Source: Desulfosediminicola flagellatus (GTDB lineage: Bacteria > Desulfobacterota > Desulfobulbia > Desulfobulbales > Desulfocapsaceae). Taken from it: DNA of 64,000 nucleotides. The notes below the pieces were generated by a model. That model had not been told where the DNA came from and did not search any database. It worked only from the letters and a program-made list of their open reading frames with translations. The stretch spans positions 3,681,501 through 3,745,500 of the forward strand of contig NZ_CP050698.1 of NCBI RefSeq assembly GCF_005116655.2, given 5' to 3'. Positions within the stretch are counted from its first letter, which is position 1. Each line of letters opens with the position of its first letter. This document shows, in pieces, positions 8,745 through 18,059 of this stretch. A program made the position numbers and the translations under genes.

Positions 8745-9377
8745 CTATTCAAACACCTCGGCCCCTTTATCGTCGATATGGGAGGCGTAATGTAATCCGT
8801 CCTGCTGTCGAACCAGGCCCCTTACATATTGTCCCTTCTTGTCGTACAGCATGATACCAGCATTGCCGTCCCTAAAGCCGAGACCGATCTGTTGCACCTC
8901 TTTGCTGTCTGAAATGAGCAGGCCGTATCCCACCTTCTGGTCGCCTCCCATAGCCAAAATTTTCGAACCTTTAGTATCGACCAGCGCAATACCTGGCATA
9001 CCATCATCCATGCCCAACCCTATTCGGGGTCTGCCCTCTGCATCCGACACCATAATGCCGTTCCCCTTGCCGTCGGCGGGTACACCAATTCCCAGGACGC
9101 GATTGCCTGTGCTGTTGTAAATACTGATGCCGATACCTTCCTCTTTGCTTGAACCAATCGTGATAAGCTGGTTGCCCGAACCATCCCGAATGGTCAACCC
9201 TTCGGCTGATATCTGGCCGAACTGTGCATCATGCAAGCCGCTCTTTGCACCCAAGAGAAACAAAGGCACAAACAACAGGCTGAGCATGATCACACAACGT
9301 TTCAGTAGTTTGTTGTGTTTTTCAATCCTATCAAGGCGCACCTGAAGCGCTGTTATTTCCCGAACTGAAGATTGCAT
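8745..9377 (-). CDS. membrane-anchored protein with glycine-rich repeat (beta-solenoid-like) domain
   Basis: A 210-residue protein. Residues 1-25 look like a short coiled coil (EITALQVRLDRIEKHNKLLK) followed by one membrane span (CVIMLSLLFVPLFLLGA). The remainder is built from about six repeats of roughly 24-28 residues with the pattern ..G..RIGLG..DG.PGIALVD.KG.., for example LTIRDGSGNQLITIG, IMVSDAEGRPRIGLGMDDG and GIMLYDKKGQYVRGLV. This repeat design suggests a beta-solenoid exposed to the periplasm. The start has an AGGAGA site. It lies 42 bp downstream of the Gly-zipper lipoprotein gene. Function not recognised. Confidence 0.7.
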   Translation of the reverse strand: MQSSVREITALQVRLDRIEKHNKLLKRCVIMLSLLFVPLFLLGAKSGLHDAQFGQISAEGLTIRDGSGNQLITIGSSKEEGIGISIYNSTGNRVLGIGVPADGKGNGIMVSDAEGRPRIGLGMDDGMPGIALVDTKGSKILAMGGDQKVGYGLLISDSKEVQQIGLGFRDGNAGIMLYDKKGQYVRGLVRQQDGLHYASHIDDKGAEVFE

Positions 9378-9419
9378 TGTGGTTCTCCTATATATTTTTT
9401 AAAAATCTCAGTAAACGGC

Positions 9420-9668
9420 TTAATAACCGTAGCCTCGCCTTCGTGCCCTCTCATCATTAAGCAGTGCACCTCCGAGAGCACCTGCACCTGCACCGATCAA
9501 TGTGGATTTAGTATCTCTTCCGATTGCCTGACCGGCTACCGCGCCGACTGCACCCCCACGCACTGCGCCATGCTGAGCCGGAGTTGCATACGGTGAGCAG
9601 CCGACACCCATGAAAAGCATTGATACAAGCAAACTTGCCAAAAGTATTTGCGAACAGATAATCTTCAT
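9420..9668 (-). CDS. glycine-zipper lipoprotein
   Basis: An 82-residue lipoprotein. The start at 9668 has an AGGAG site, and the peptide MKIICSQILLASLLVSMLFM is followed by a GVGC lipobox. The mature region contains a YMGG-type glycine zipper (AVRGGAVGAVAGQAIG, then TLIGAGAGALGGALL) and ends in an Arg/Tyr-rich tail. Such proteins are small outer-membrane or periplasmic components linked to envelope stability. The longer open frame to 9767 would place the signal peptide internally and is not preferred. Likely first gene of the envelope run that continues to 8745 and beyond. Confidence 0.78.
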   Translation of the reverse strand: MKIICSQILLASLLVSMLFMGVGCSPYATPAQHGAVRGGAVGAVAGQAIGRDTKSTLIGAGAGALGGALLNDERARRRGYGY

Positions 9669-10609
9669 GCCAGTCTCCTGTTTACAGATTGTCCGAATTT
9701 GAGATACAGGCCAGCCCGTTAGGTGGTAGACCGCCCCTGCCCCTTTACATTCCGATAACTTTTGCAACTACATCCTGCTATTTATCTGATTGAGAAAATG
9801 AAACGTCTTTCTGATATTTTTAGAAAATTCCAACCCTTAGACGTTGTATTTGGAGCCTACATTTACCGTGTTCAAGATCGTGGCACGCTTGAGATTATAC
9901 CGCAGCCATACAACTGATATCGAAGCCTCACTTCGTTCGCTTATCTGCGAGCATTATTTTTGGAAATTCCGAAGAGTTTGACAGGTAAGCAAGCAAAGCG
10001 AGACTCCGCAGAAAGCCATTGTCGGACAGCCTCCTAGTCAACACGACTCCGAAATTGAAGCACTTCAACACATTATCTATTGTCTTTGCAGGGAGTCTGG
10101 AAAAACCCTTTATCATTCAAGCATCTCACAATTTCTTCACTTTTTCCAGAGAAGCGTTTTACGAACTGAAAAATGTTGGGATGGATCACCAGCATAGTCA
10201 CCCTCCTGTTTACACACTTGGCCATTAAGAGATTCTTTGAAAAAAATGGTACTATGCAGAAGTTGCGTGTTCAGTTGAAAATCGACGTTTCGCTTAACGG
10301 CAAATGTTCTATATTTATACAGATTCTCAAACATCATTTCATCTCTTTGAGGGTATGTCAAGGTCGGCTAAAGAGCAAAACATGCCAGATCCAGATGCAT
10401 ATTTTCTGACTATGAGGGTTGGTATGTCGCGCAACCACCAATGATGCAACAAAATGTTAGGCGTCGAGGTGACGATATGTCTTCATCAGTACCCGATCCG
10501 GCAGCAATTTCTGAAAAAATCGCCTGTTCCACGTTTCATGCAACCAGGGTGCAGCGTGAATTTTTCTGGCAGGATTAATCTTGACAGTTGATATGGGGAA
10601 TACGGAATA
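9669..10609. other. long intergenic region without a convincing gene
   Basis: About 940 bp separate the envelope run from the sigma-54 regulator. Short open frames exist on both strands (39 codons from 9798 plus; about 78 codons from 10173 plus, starting with a hydrophobic stretch). None has a convincing ribosome binding site, recognisable motif or consistent coding character. The 9900-10180 stretch has broken frames and may be decayed coding sequence of unknown origin. No repeat, tRNA or terminator with a clear T-run was identified here. Confidence 0.5.
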
Positions 10610-12241
10610 TCAGTATCTGTTATCTGTCATGTTCTCAAATTGTTTCAGCTTTCTATAAAGGGTGGCTATCCCTATACCAAGATTTTTTGCCGCTTGTGCC
10701 TTATTGCCGTGTGTGGTCTCGAGAACTTTGAGGATATGTTCCCACTCAACGGCGGCGAGAGTCCTGGAGGCAGTATTTTCATGAAAAGGGGCCGGTCTCT
10801 GTAACTCTTCGGGGAGGTCGTCCAGTTCAATACGGTTAGATGACGCGAGTGCAAGTGCATACTCCACGCTGTTTCTCAGCTCACGAACGTTTCCCGGCCA
10901 GCTGTAGACCATCATCTGTTTTATCGCCGCAGGGCTGAAGGTGACAGAATCGCGGCCTGTGTGTTGCACAATGCTTTCGGTAAAATGGTTTGCGAGGGCC
11001 AGGATGTCTTCCGTTCGCTCACGCATAGGCGGAATTTTTAATTCGATTACTCTGAGCCGATAGTAAAGATCTTGTCTGAACCGGCCATTTTCAACCTCTA
11101 TTGCAAGATTTTTATTTGTTGCGGAGAGTATACGCACATCGATCGGTCGTGATTTTGAGTCACCTATACGTCGTACTTCACGTTCCTGGAGAACCCGTAA
11201 TAGCTTGACCTGCATGGGGTAAGGCAGATCCCCGACTTCGTCGAGGAAAAGAGTTCCGCCGTTAGCAGCTTCAAACAGACCAATCCTGTCAGAGACGGCG
11301 TCCGTGAATGCCCCTTTGATGTATCCGAAAAGCTCACTTTCTAGGAGAGACTCAGTAAGTGCACCACAATTGACAGCGATAAACGGACGATTGCCGCGGT
11401 CGCTGTTGTCATGAATGAGTCTGGCGAATTTTTCCTTACCGACTCCGCTTTCTCCGCTGATAACGATGGTGGAGTCGACCCTGGCAATTCGTTTGGCGAG
11501 ATCTATTGTTTTACGCATGGCAGTACTACGTGCTGAGAGCTTCTCGTACACGACTTCTTCGTCTACTATTGCGATCTGTCTCTTTCTTACCGTGAGTTGC
11601 TTCTCGAGGTTTTTAAGCTGCTGGTTGAGTTCCGGCAAGAGGGAATCAATTGCTTCCGGTTTGAAATAATTCAGCTTATCCTGATACTCCGATTCCCATT
11701 GCTCCTTGGGTCTGCCGACAAGACGGCACACCTCGTCCCCTTTTGCCGCACACTCCATTTCTATAAAATAGATATCCTGCCCGGTACGGTTTGAAACATA
11801 ACCCGATGCAAAAGCAGCCATGGTCCAGCAAACCGGTTCTTCCGGGACACCGTGATGCAGGAGATATTGCTCCGCTTCATATGAATCTTTCCAGGTGGAT
11901 TTTATTATAATATGGCCGTTTTCATCAGTATCCCTAGCGAGGGAAAGGTGCGTGAGCTGGCCGTGCAGAGTATGCAGTCGCGGTCCGGTGGAACTGTCTT
12001 TGTGCAAAAGATCGGGCCAGTCTTTCCTCAGACTTTCTGCTGTACGCCATCCGTGTGCATAGCCGAAACGGGAGAATATCGTTCTCGCGGCCTCTGTGCC
12101 TATTGAATCGACAAGCTCCTTCTGCAGTAAGCCAAGTGCCATTGCGTCCAGGAGCACGACCCGCTGGTTCAGTAACCTGATGATGCCGCTTTCAGGTGAA
12201 GTTTCGAGAAGATCTTTCAGGTAGAGGTCGTTCGCTTTCAT
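10610..12241 (-). CDS. sigma-54-dependent activator with XylR-N and V4R sensor domains
   Basis: A 543-residue enhancer-binding protein. Residues about 10-110 fit the XylR N-terminal effector domain ([19 protein letters not shown]), and residues about 130-190 the V4R domain ([29 protein letters not shown]). XylR/DmpR-type proteins with this pair bind small aromatics and release the AAA domain. The AAA domain has Walker A GESGVGKE (263-270), a sigma-54 contact loop GAFTDA (310-315; the consensus is GAFTGA), Walker [14 protein letters not shown], and [15 protein letters not shown]. The C-terminus is a Fis-type helix-turn-helix ([20 protein letters not shown]). Divergent from a flavoprotein gene with a good -24/-12 promoter, which it probably controls. 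AAGGAG precedes the start. Confidence 0.92.
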   Translation of the reverse strand: MKANDLYLKDLLETSPESGIIRLLNQRVVLLDAMALGLLQKELVDSIGTEAARTIFSRFGYAHGWRTAESLRKDWPDLLHKDSSTGPRLHTLHGQLTHLSLARDTDENGHIIIKSTWKDSYEAEQYLLHHGVPEEPVCWTMAAFASGYVSNRTGQDIYFIEMECAAKGDEVCRLVGRPKEQWESEYQDKLNYFKPEAIDSLLPELNQQLKNLEKQLTVRKRQIAIVDEEVVYEKLSARSTAMRKTIDLAKRIARVDSTIVISGESGVGKEKFARLIHDNSDRGNRPFIAVNCGALTESLLESELFGYIKGAFTDAVSDRIGLFEAANGGTLFLDEVGDLPYPMQVKLLRVLQEREVRRIGDSKSRPIDVRILSATNKNLAIEVENGRFRQDLYYRLRVIELKIPPMRERTEDILALANHFTESIVQHTGRDSVTFSPAAIKQMMVYSWPGNVRELRNSVEYALALASSNRIELDDLPEELQRPAPFHENTASRTLAAVEWEHILKVLETTHGNKAQAAKNLGIGIATLYRKLKQFENMTDNRY

Positions 12242-12251
12242 GTCTGCTCCT

Positions 12252-12285
12252 TATCAAAATGATAATCCTATCTATCAAAATGATA
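12252..12285. promoter_or_regulatory. tandem palindromes, probable upstream activator sites of the sigma-54 regulator
   Basis: Two identical 13-bp palindromes TATCAAAATGATA occupy 12252-12264 and 12273-12285. Their start-to-start spacing is 21 bp, two helical turns, so they face the same side of the DNA. They lie about 55-90 bp upstream of the -24 element at 12341, a normal place for enhancer sites of sigma-54 activators, and directly upstream of the regulator's own start codon at 12241, so autoregulation is possible. Binding by the adjacent regulator is inferred. Confidence 0.7.
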
Positions 12286-12339
12286 TGGTTTGTCAAGAGG
12301 GATAGATGAAATCCTCCGAAATTTAGCGACATATAACAG

Positions 12340-12356
12340 TGGCATGAAATGTGCTT
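12340..12356 (+). promoter_or_regulatory. sigma-54 (-24/-12) promoter for the flavoprotein operon
   Basis: The sequence TGGCATGAAATGTGCTT matches the TGGCAC-N5-TTGCW consensus: GG at 12341-12342 and GC at 12353-12354 with exactly 10 bases between. Transcription would start near 12366, leaving a leader of about 105 bases before the ATG at 12472. The divergent sigma-54 activator and the upstream palindromes support the call. Confidence 0.75.
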
Positions 12357-12471
12357 AATCAGCGCATCGTTTATCTGATTAATGTGAGAAAGCGATACCG
12401 TATCCATCATTACACAGAGGAGTGTTTTGGCTGGCAGACGTTATTGAATCGATGAAAAAGGAGAAAAAGGA

Positions 12472-14160
12472 ATGAGCAAAGGCACTTCACAAGATGAAAC
12501 AGCAGTAGATCAATACACTGCAAATGTACTCCAAAACGGTATCTCGCGTCGACGCTTTCTGTCTTGCACGGCGTTGGGGGCCGCGGGTATCGGTATCATG
12601 GGGCTTACCGGCCTTGCAGGGAAGAATGCTGAAGCGGCACAGGTAGACCAGTGTACCGAGTTCGCCAAGAGTTCTGATGGTGGCGCGACACTAAATTTCA
12701 TGCCGAAGCCTCAGCCAATTGCAGACAAAGACATCGCCTCAACGAAGACTTTTGATGTAATCGTTGTCGGTGCTGGTGCTTCAGGAGTTCCAGCCGCCCT
12801 TTCTGCCGCGGAAAATGGCGCTAAGGTAGCAGTAATCCAGAAACACCCTATGCCTGTTTCGCAGGGGAATACCGGTTCTGGTATTGTCCTGGAGAAGAGC
12901 GACAAGGCTGGCGTCGAGGCATTGGTTGCAAAACTCATGAATGATAATAATCATCGTTGTAACCCTGCCCTTCTCAGGCAATGGGCTTACAACTCCGGTG
13001 AGGCAGTAAAATGGGTCGTTGACCGTGCCCAAAAAGGTGGTTCACCGGTCGTCGATCAGGGCAGTAAACCGCAGTTTGCCATTCGCAAGGTCAATGGCTA
13101 TACGCTGAATTATGTGACCTCATATTTTGGACCTAAGCCGTATACCGCAGGTGACGGTATGCGCGCCCTGGCCAAAACTGCTGCGAAGGCTGGAGTAGAA
13201 TTCTTCTTCAATATGCCAGCTTCCCAACTGGTTCAGGGCAAATCGGGCGAAGTCATCGGTGTTATCGCCAAGGGCCGGGACGGCAAGTATACGAAGTTCA
13301 TGGCAAAGAAGGGAGTTATTCTGGCTACAGGTGATTACCAGAACAACGAGGCAATGTGTAACTACTTCATTCCCGATTTGAAACACTTTGGCCGCAAGCA
13401 GATGGATCGGACCGGTGATGGTTTCGCCATGGCCTATTGGGCTGGTGGTGTTATTGAGCCTATCGGTCACACCAAGATGTTACATGATTTTGATGCAGGC
13501 CCTGCCTCAATGTGCGATATGCCTTTTTTGGCCGTAAATCGTGAAGGCAAGCGATTCGTCAATGAGACAGTCGCGATGTCGCTTTTTAATAACTATCTGC
13601 GTGACGCCAAAAACGCCGGACACTATTCACAGGTTTTCGATGCAGATTATATGACACGGGCAGCAGACTGGCCGGGTAAACTGATATCGCCTGAAGGGCT
13701 GAAAAATTATATGCCTGATGATCCGTCGCCTAAGCATGGGGTATACGAATCGCAAACTAATACACATGTCGCTGACACCCTCGAAGAACTAGCTAAGAAA
13801 CTTGAGTGCGATCCGGCAACCTTTGTGGCGAGTGTCAAACGTTATAATGAGCTTTGCGCCTCCGGCAAAGATGACGACTTCGGTAAACCTGCCAACCGCC
13901 TGGTTCCAGTCGAAAAAGCACCATTCTATGGTATTCACCGCAGAGTGCGTGTTTCAACACTCTGCTCTGGTATGTTAGTCAACGAGAATCATCAGGCCTT
14001 AAATGCTGATGGCGCGCCTATCAAAGGTTTGTATGTGATCGGTAATCTCGGCGGTGGCTTCTACGGTGGTGTCGATTATCCGCTCACAGTCTTCGGACTG
14101 TCACTGGGAAGATGCTACACCTTTGGCTATATGGCTGGAAAGCATGTAGCGAAGCTGTAG
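12472..14160 (+). CDS. Tat-exported FAD-dependent flavocytochrome-type reductase subunit
   Basis: A 562-residue flavoprotein of the FAD_binding_2 / fumarate reductase-like family. Residues 26-28 are RRR in a Tat motif (SRRRFLSCTALGAAGIGIMG), so it is exported folded. The FAD-binding site is FDVIVVGAGASGVPAALSA near residues 94-112; KGVILATGDYQNNEAMCNY and the C-terminal LYVIGNLGGGFYGGVDYPLT complete the flavin site. The GKRFVNE motif is present, but the Arg that serves as proton donor in Shewanella fumarate reductase, expected just after it, is not seen (NETVAMSLFNNYL), so a substrate other than fumarate is likely. It is followed after 65 bp by a tetraheme cytochrome and controlled from a sigma-54 promoter, suggesting a periplasmic reductase for an unsaturated, perhaps aromatic, acid. 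AAAGGAG-like site at start. Confidence 0.88.
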   Translation: MSKGTSQDETAVDQYTANVLQNGISRRRFLSCTALGAAGIGIMGLTGLAGKNAEAAQVDQCTEFAKSSDGGATLNFMPKPQPIADKDIASTKTFDVIVVGAGASGVPAALSAAENGAKVAVIQKHPMPVSQGNTGSGIVLEKSDKAGVEALVAKLMNDNNHRCNPALLRQWAYNSGEAVKWVVDRAQKGGSPVVDQGSKPQFAIRKVNGYTLNYVTSYFGPKPYTAGDGMRALAKTAAKAGVEFFFNMPASQLVQGKSGEVIGVIAKGRDGKYTKFMAKKGVILATGDYQNNEAMCNYFIPDLKHFGRKQMDRTGDGFAMAYWAGGVIEPIGHTKMLHDFDAGPASMCDMPFLAVNREGKRFVNETVAMSLFNNYLRDAKNAGHYSQVFDADYMTRAADWPGKLISPEGLKNYMPDDPSPKHGVYESQTNTHVADTLEELAKKLECDPATFVASVKRYNELCASGKDDDFGKPANRLVPVEKAPFYGIHRRVRVSTLCSGMLVNENHQALNADGAPIKGLYVIGNLGGGFYGGVDYPLTVFGLSLGRCYTFGYMAGKHVAKL

Positions 14161-14225
14161 GCAAATATTACGAACAATGGAAAGGTTAAGACTGTTCCTG
14201 TAAAATATTTATGATTGGAGAAATA

Positions 14226-14612
14226 ATGAATAACACTACTCTGCATACGTTCGTGTTTGCCATTGCATGTACTATCTTCCTGGGTGGTATTTTTGCAAAC
14301 GGCGTTTATGCGACAAGTGCTGCAAAAAAAGAGGTCGTTGCATTGGATCAGTTCCATGCCGGCATGGATGTTACATGCGCAGATTGTCATGGGGACGAGA
14401 ACCAAAGAAAAGCAGTACCAATGGCAAAGTGTCTGGAGTGTCATGATACGACTGAATTAGCTGAAAAGACAGCGAATATTACACCGACCAATCCTCACAA
14501 AAATCGCCATTACGGCACCGAGGCCGATTGTAATCTCTGCCATCAGCAGCATTCGAAGTCGGAAAACTTCTGTCTTCCTTGTCATGCTAGATTTGATTTT
14601 GTCGTCCCTTAA
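14226..14612 (+). CDS. periplasmic tetraheme cytochrome c
   Basis: A 128-residue protein with a signal peptide (HTFVFAIACTIFLGGIFANG, cleavage near VYATSA) and four CXXCH heme sites: CADCH (51-55), CLECH (69-73), CNLCH (102-106) and CLPCH (116-120). The arrangement resembles the N-terminal tetraheme domain of Shewanella flavocytochrome c3. Here that domain is a separate gene following the flavoprotein, so the two probably form a split flavocytochrome taking electrons from the quinol pool via a membrane cytochrome not encoded here. A TTGGAG site supports the start at 14226 rather than the ATG at 14211. A strong terminator hairpin follows. Confidence 0.88.
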   Translation: MNNTTLHTFVFAIACTIFLGGIFANGVYATSAAKKEVVALDQFHAGMDVTCADCHGDENQRKAVPMAKCLECHDTTELAEKTANITPTNPHKNRHYGTEADCNLCHQQHSKSENFCLPCHARFDFVVP

Positions 14613-14690
14613 GCAATATGGTGTTCCGGTGGTAGGAACGTGGTTTGCTGCCTGATGCGACAAAATAATCGGCATGCGCCAATCCCCGAT

Positions 14691-14770
14691 CTCTCAGTCA
14701 GGTGGTGGGCCCATCTGCAGATTAACAAAGCCACCGGTATTGCCGGTGGCTTTGTCATTTGAATCCAATA
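14691..14770. repeat. dispersed terminator-bearing repeat, copy 1
   Basis: About 80 bp similar to 20536-20618. Shared blocks include the leading CAGTCAG, the GCCCATCTGCA / GCCATCTGCA stretch, the AAAGCCACC...GGTGGCTTT hairpin, and a trailing TTTGAATCCAAT / TTTAAATTCAAT segment. The similarity extends beyond the hairpin, so the two are copies of one element rather than chance terminators. Confidence 0.6.
14725..14755 (+). terminator. strong hairpin downstream of the cytochrome gene
   Basis: Perfect 13-bp stem (ACAAAGCCACCGG paired with CCGGTGGCTTTGT) with a 5-base loop, followed by a short T-rich stretch. Likely ends the flavoprotein-cytochrome transcript. It lies inside the dispersed repeat described separately. 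Confidence 0.75.
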
Positions 14771-14863
14771 AACTGGTTAGGGAAAATAGTGAATCAAGTG
14801 AGCAAAGGAAGCCTCTGTAGAATGGCTTTTCAATTCCTACAGCGTTATCTGTAAATAAATGGT

Positions 14864-14881
14864 CATTCTCGGACGGCCTCC
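14864..14881 (-). repeat. 18-bp sequence repeated in inverse orientation at 53760-53777
   Basis: GGAGGCCGTCCGAGAATG is found here on the minus strand and again on the plus strand at 53760-53777. The flanks are only weakly similar. Both copies are in intergenic sequence. Could be the remnant of a mobile element end. Confidence 0.35.
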
Positions 14882-14936
14882 GAGGAACCTGTCACTTTAT
14901 GCGATAATCTACTTGGCAGTCTCAAATACTGTATAG

Positions 14937-17900
14937 TCAACATGCATCGAGAACCTCTCTCACTTTAACAGCTATTTCTCTTTTAGAAAAAGGTTTGGAT
15001 ATATAAAAAACGCCGTCTTCCAATATGCCTTGATGGGCAATGACATCAGCCGTATAACCGGACATGAAAAGGATTTGGATATCCGGATAAATGCTTTGGA
15101 TGTGCCTGGATAATTCTAAACCATTCATTTTAGGCATAACAACATCTGTTATTAAAAGAGCGATCTCTTCGATTTGATTTTGGGTCAATAGGATAGCCTC
15201 ATCTGGACTGGTGGTAGACAGTACATTATATCCCAGTGTCTCGAGTATTTTTTTCACAATTTGCATAATCGAATCATCGTCTTCGACCAGTAATATTGTC
15301 TCGTTTCGACCTAACGGAATCTCTACATTATTGTCCATGTGAGCTTCAACAGTTTGGCCTTCATACCGGGGTAGATAAATCCTGAATGTTGTCCCTTTCT
15401 TTGGTTCACTGTAGACGTTTATGAATCCGTTATTCTGTTTGACAACGCCATATACAGTAGACAACCCAAGCCCGGTGCCCTCGCCAAGATCTTTGGTAGT
15501 GAAAAACGGTTCAAAAATATTTTCCAGGATATCAGGCTCTATTCCACTGCCATTGTCACTGACAGCAAGCAACACATAATCACCAGGAACAAAGCCAGCA
15601 TGATCATCGCAATAGTCCTGATTAAAGGTGACATTTTGGGTTTCAACAGTAACCTTTCCCACGTCGGCTATAGCGTCGCGAGCGTTAACGCAAAGATTAG
15701 CCATGATTTGATCAAGCTGAGATGGATCAAGTTTGACCGGCCAAATTTCTGATCCCGGCAACCATTTCAGATCGATGTTTTCCCCGATAAGTCGCCGAAA
15801 CATATTCAGCATATTATTGATGCTATTGTTCAGGTCAAGCACTTTGGGAGCTATAGTTTGTCGGCGAGCAAAAGCCAGTAATTGTCGCGTGATATCTGCC
15901 GACCGATTTGCCGCTGTTAAAATTGCTTCAAGATTTTTTCGTAGTGGGTCTTTCGGCTTTATTTGTTCAAGAGCCAATTCAGAATAGCCGATAATGATAC
16001 TGGACAGATTGTTATAGTCATGCGCTACGCCGCCCGCTAATCGGCCAATAGATTCCATTTTTTGAGCTTGATGTAATTGTTCCTCAAGTATTTTCAATTC
16101 ACTTATGTCAGTCCCTATTTGGAGTCTTACGATGCGACCATCAGTCCACTCAATAGCTCGATCATGATTTATATAGAATTTTCCTGTTATAGGATTCTTG
16201 TCTTGCCAGATAACTACATCTGTAGGTTTACCGTTTTCATCTATTAATTTATCATTGCTACAAATTGAACAAGGGCCGGTCTCTCCCCTGAAAACTTCCC
16301 AGCAGATTTTATTTGTCAGATCCTGTCCAAAACTTTCTTTCATGTGCTCATTCATAAACAGAATCTCATAACTATTCATATCTGCCACATATATGTTCGC
16401 ATCAACACTATCCAAAACTGTAAGAAATCTCTTATGTGATTCTAAAAGCGATTGCTCTGCCAGCTTGCGGTCGGTAACATCGGTAACAATTGCTTCTAAC
16501 GCGATCGGCACCCCATGCTCATTGCGGATTAACAAGTTTCTTTGGTACAACCATTTAACCTCACCTGATTTATGTATAATTTGATACTCATAAGATAATG
16601 GAGCATCTCCATTTAAAAGCCTGGCCCACTGCTCTTTAAAATAGTTTCTCCAATCAGGGTGGATCAATCCCTTTATTAATATGGGGGAACGATAAAACTC
16701 ATCCGGTGTATATCCCAAAAGATCAATAGATGCAGGATTGACATATTCATAGTGCCCCTCAGGCAGAGTCATCCGGTAGATCATATCCTGGGCATTTTCT
16801 GTCAATCGTCTGTATTTTTCTTCACTTTTTTGCAGTGAACCGATCAACTCCCGTAGTTGACCAGCCATGTCATTGAATGATTGAGCCAAATGGCCCAGTT
16901 CATCACGGCTGGTGATCGGCACCTGGACCGTCAAATCACCAATGGCAATTTTACGGGCGATGTCGGTCATGTTGATAATAGGCTGTGTGAGTTGACGAGC
17001 AACCACTATCGCAACGGCCATCACTACGATGCCAATGACTGAGACCAACCATAGCGTACTATTAATCTGTTTTCCGACCGGCTTAAGGAAAGCCTCTCGG
17101 GGCTGGACCACAATTACCCGCCAATTGGTTTGCTCAAGCGAGGCTGAAGCGGCTTGAACTGGTTGATTTGAACCTGGCGCCAAGGGGGCGGTGAACGTCG
17201 CTGAGCCTGTATTTGATTGCAATGCTTTCTCAAAACCGGGCAAATTGACAATCAGGTTGTCCTGAGAAATTTGGGGAATTTGGCCTGCAGATTGCAGTTT
17301 ATCGAGTAGTGAATCACTTAATCGGCGGATGGTCTTGAATGCCATATCCTGGTTATTTGAGTGGGCCAGTATGAGGTGATTTTGATCTAATAGTAAACCA
17401 AAGGAATCAGGACCGGCCAATCCAGAAGTGTTGGCAATCATGTCTTGCAGAAAGGCGACATTCAATTGAATGCGCAGCACTCCCACCACCTCACCTGCAA
17501 CATTGAATATCGGCCCGCTGACATAAAAGAATGCCTGCCGGGTAACTTTGGAAGAAAAGAGAACTGGTGAAATGTAGGGGGTACCAGTCTGAAGGGGCTC
17601 CCGGAAATAAATTTCCTGGGATTCATCCCTGCCCATACTCCACGAGTGGGTATCCAAAACATTGATACCGGCAGCATCCAACACGGCATAGGGCGTCGAC
17701 ATGAAGAAATTTTTTCGGCTCAGAGTGCGTAAAATCGTTGAGACAAGGGCCTCTTCATGGCTACCTGGACGCTTTTCAGGTGTCAATTTCAAATATTGAG
17801 CAAAAGGTTTTAACTGGCCGGCGGCCTGAATTTCCAGCAGGTTTTCGAGCAGAAGCTGATCGATTCGGCTGGCGGTCTGTTCAGATGCTATGGTTAAGGT

Positions 17901-18038
17901 TTGATTGGCAACGTCCGTGAGGTTCTGGGTGACGCTCCGGTTGTTCAACAACGCCAGGATGATCAACGGTGCCAAGGCCAATATCAAGGTGGTGAGTATG
18001 ACTTTGACCTGCAGATTGATAGGGATTAGACGTTTCAA
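14937..18038 (-). CDS. hybrid sensor histidine kinase (Cache-HAMP-PAS-PAS-HisKA-HATPase-REC)
   Basis: A 1033-residue membrane sensor. A first transmembrane helix ([19 protein letters not shown]) precedes a periplasmic double-Cache-like domain of about 290 residues, and a second helix ([20 protein letters not shown]) lies near residue 335. Then come HAMP ([16 protein letters not shown]), two PAS domains with PAC-like segments, a HisKA box with the phospho-acceptor His in [10 protein letters not shown], an ATPase domain ([30 protein letters not shown]) and a C-terminal receiver with [13 protein letters not shown] and a late Lys in YISKPFS. It starts with TTG behind GGGAG. The gene lies 21 bp after a binding lipoprotein gene, which may deliver the signal. 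No separate response regulator is adjacent; output may go through phosphotransfer. Confidence 0.92.
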   Translation of the reverse strand: MKRLIPINLQVKVILTTLILALAPLIILALLNNRSVTQNLTDVANQTLTIASEQTASRIDQLLLENLLEIQAAGQLKPFAQYLKLTPEKRPGSHEEALVSTILRTLSRKNFFMSTPYAVLDAAGINVLDTHSWSMGRDESQEIYFREPLQTGTPYISPVLFSSKVTRQAFFYVSGPIFNVAGEVVGVLRIQLNVAFLQDMIANTSGLAGPDSFGLLLDQNHLILAHSNNQDMAFKTIRRLSDSLLDKLQSAGQIPQISQDNLIVNLPGFEKALQSNTGSATFTAPLAPGSNQPVQAASASLEQTNWRVIVVQPREAFLKPVGKQINSTLWLVSVIGIVVMAVAIVVARQLTQPIINMTDIARKIAIGDLTVQVPITSRDELGHLAQSFNDMAGQLRELIGSLQKSEEKYRRLTENAQDMIYRMTLPEGHYEYVNPASIDLLGYTPDEFYRSPILIKGLIHPDWRNYFKEQWARLLNGDAPLSYEYQIIHKSGEVKWLYQRNLLIRNEHGVPIALEAIVTDVTDRKLAEQSLLESHKRFLTVLDSVDANIYVADMNSYEILFMNEHMKESFGQDLTNKICWEVFRGETGPCSICSNDKLIDENGKPTDVVIWQDKNPITGKFYINHDRAIEWTDGRIVRLQIGTDISELKILEEQLHQAQKMESIGRLAGGVAHDYNNLSSIIIGYSELALEQIKPKDPLRKNLEAILTAANRSADITRQLLAFARRQTIAPKVLDLNNSINNMLNMFRRLIGENIDLKWLPGSEIWPVKLDPSQLDQIMANLCVNARDAIADVGKVTVETQNVTFNQDYCDDHAGFVPGDYVLLAVSDNGSGIEPDILENIFEPFFTTKDLGEGTGLGLSTVYGVVKQNNGFINVYSEPKKGTTFRIYLPRYEGQTVEAHMDNNVEIPLGRNETILLVEDDDSIMQIVKKILETLGYNVLSTTSPDEAILLTQNQIEEIALLITDVVMPKMNGLELSRHIQSIYPDIQILFMSGYTADVIAHQGILEDGVFYISKPFSKREIAVKVREVLDAC

Positions 18039-18059
18039 TATGCTCCCGTGGTAGCCTGG

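Noticed and set aside
10173..10409. 78-codon plus-strand frame with a hydrophobic start
   Set aside because: No ribosome site, no family resemblance, irregular composition; kept only as a remark in the intergenic entry.
12472..14160. soluble fumarate reductase or urocanate reductase
   Set aside because: The fold matches, but the proton-donor Arg after the GKRFxNE motif is not seen, so a specific substrate name is not justified.
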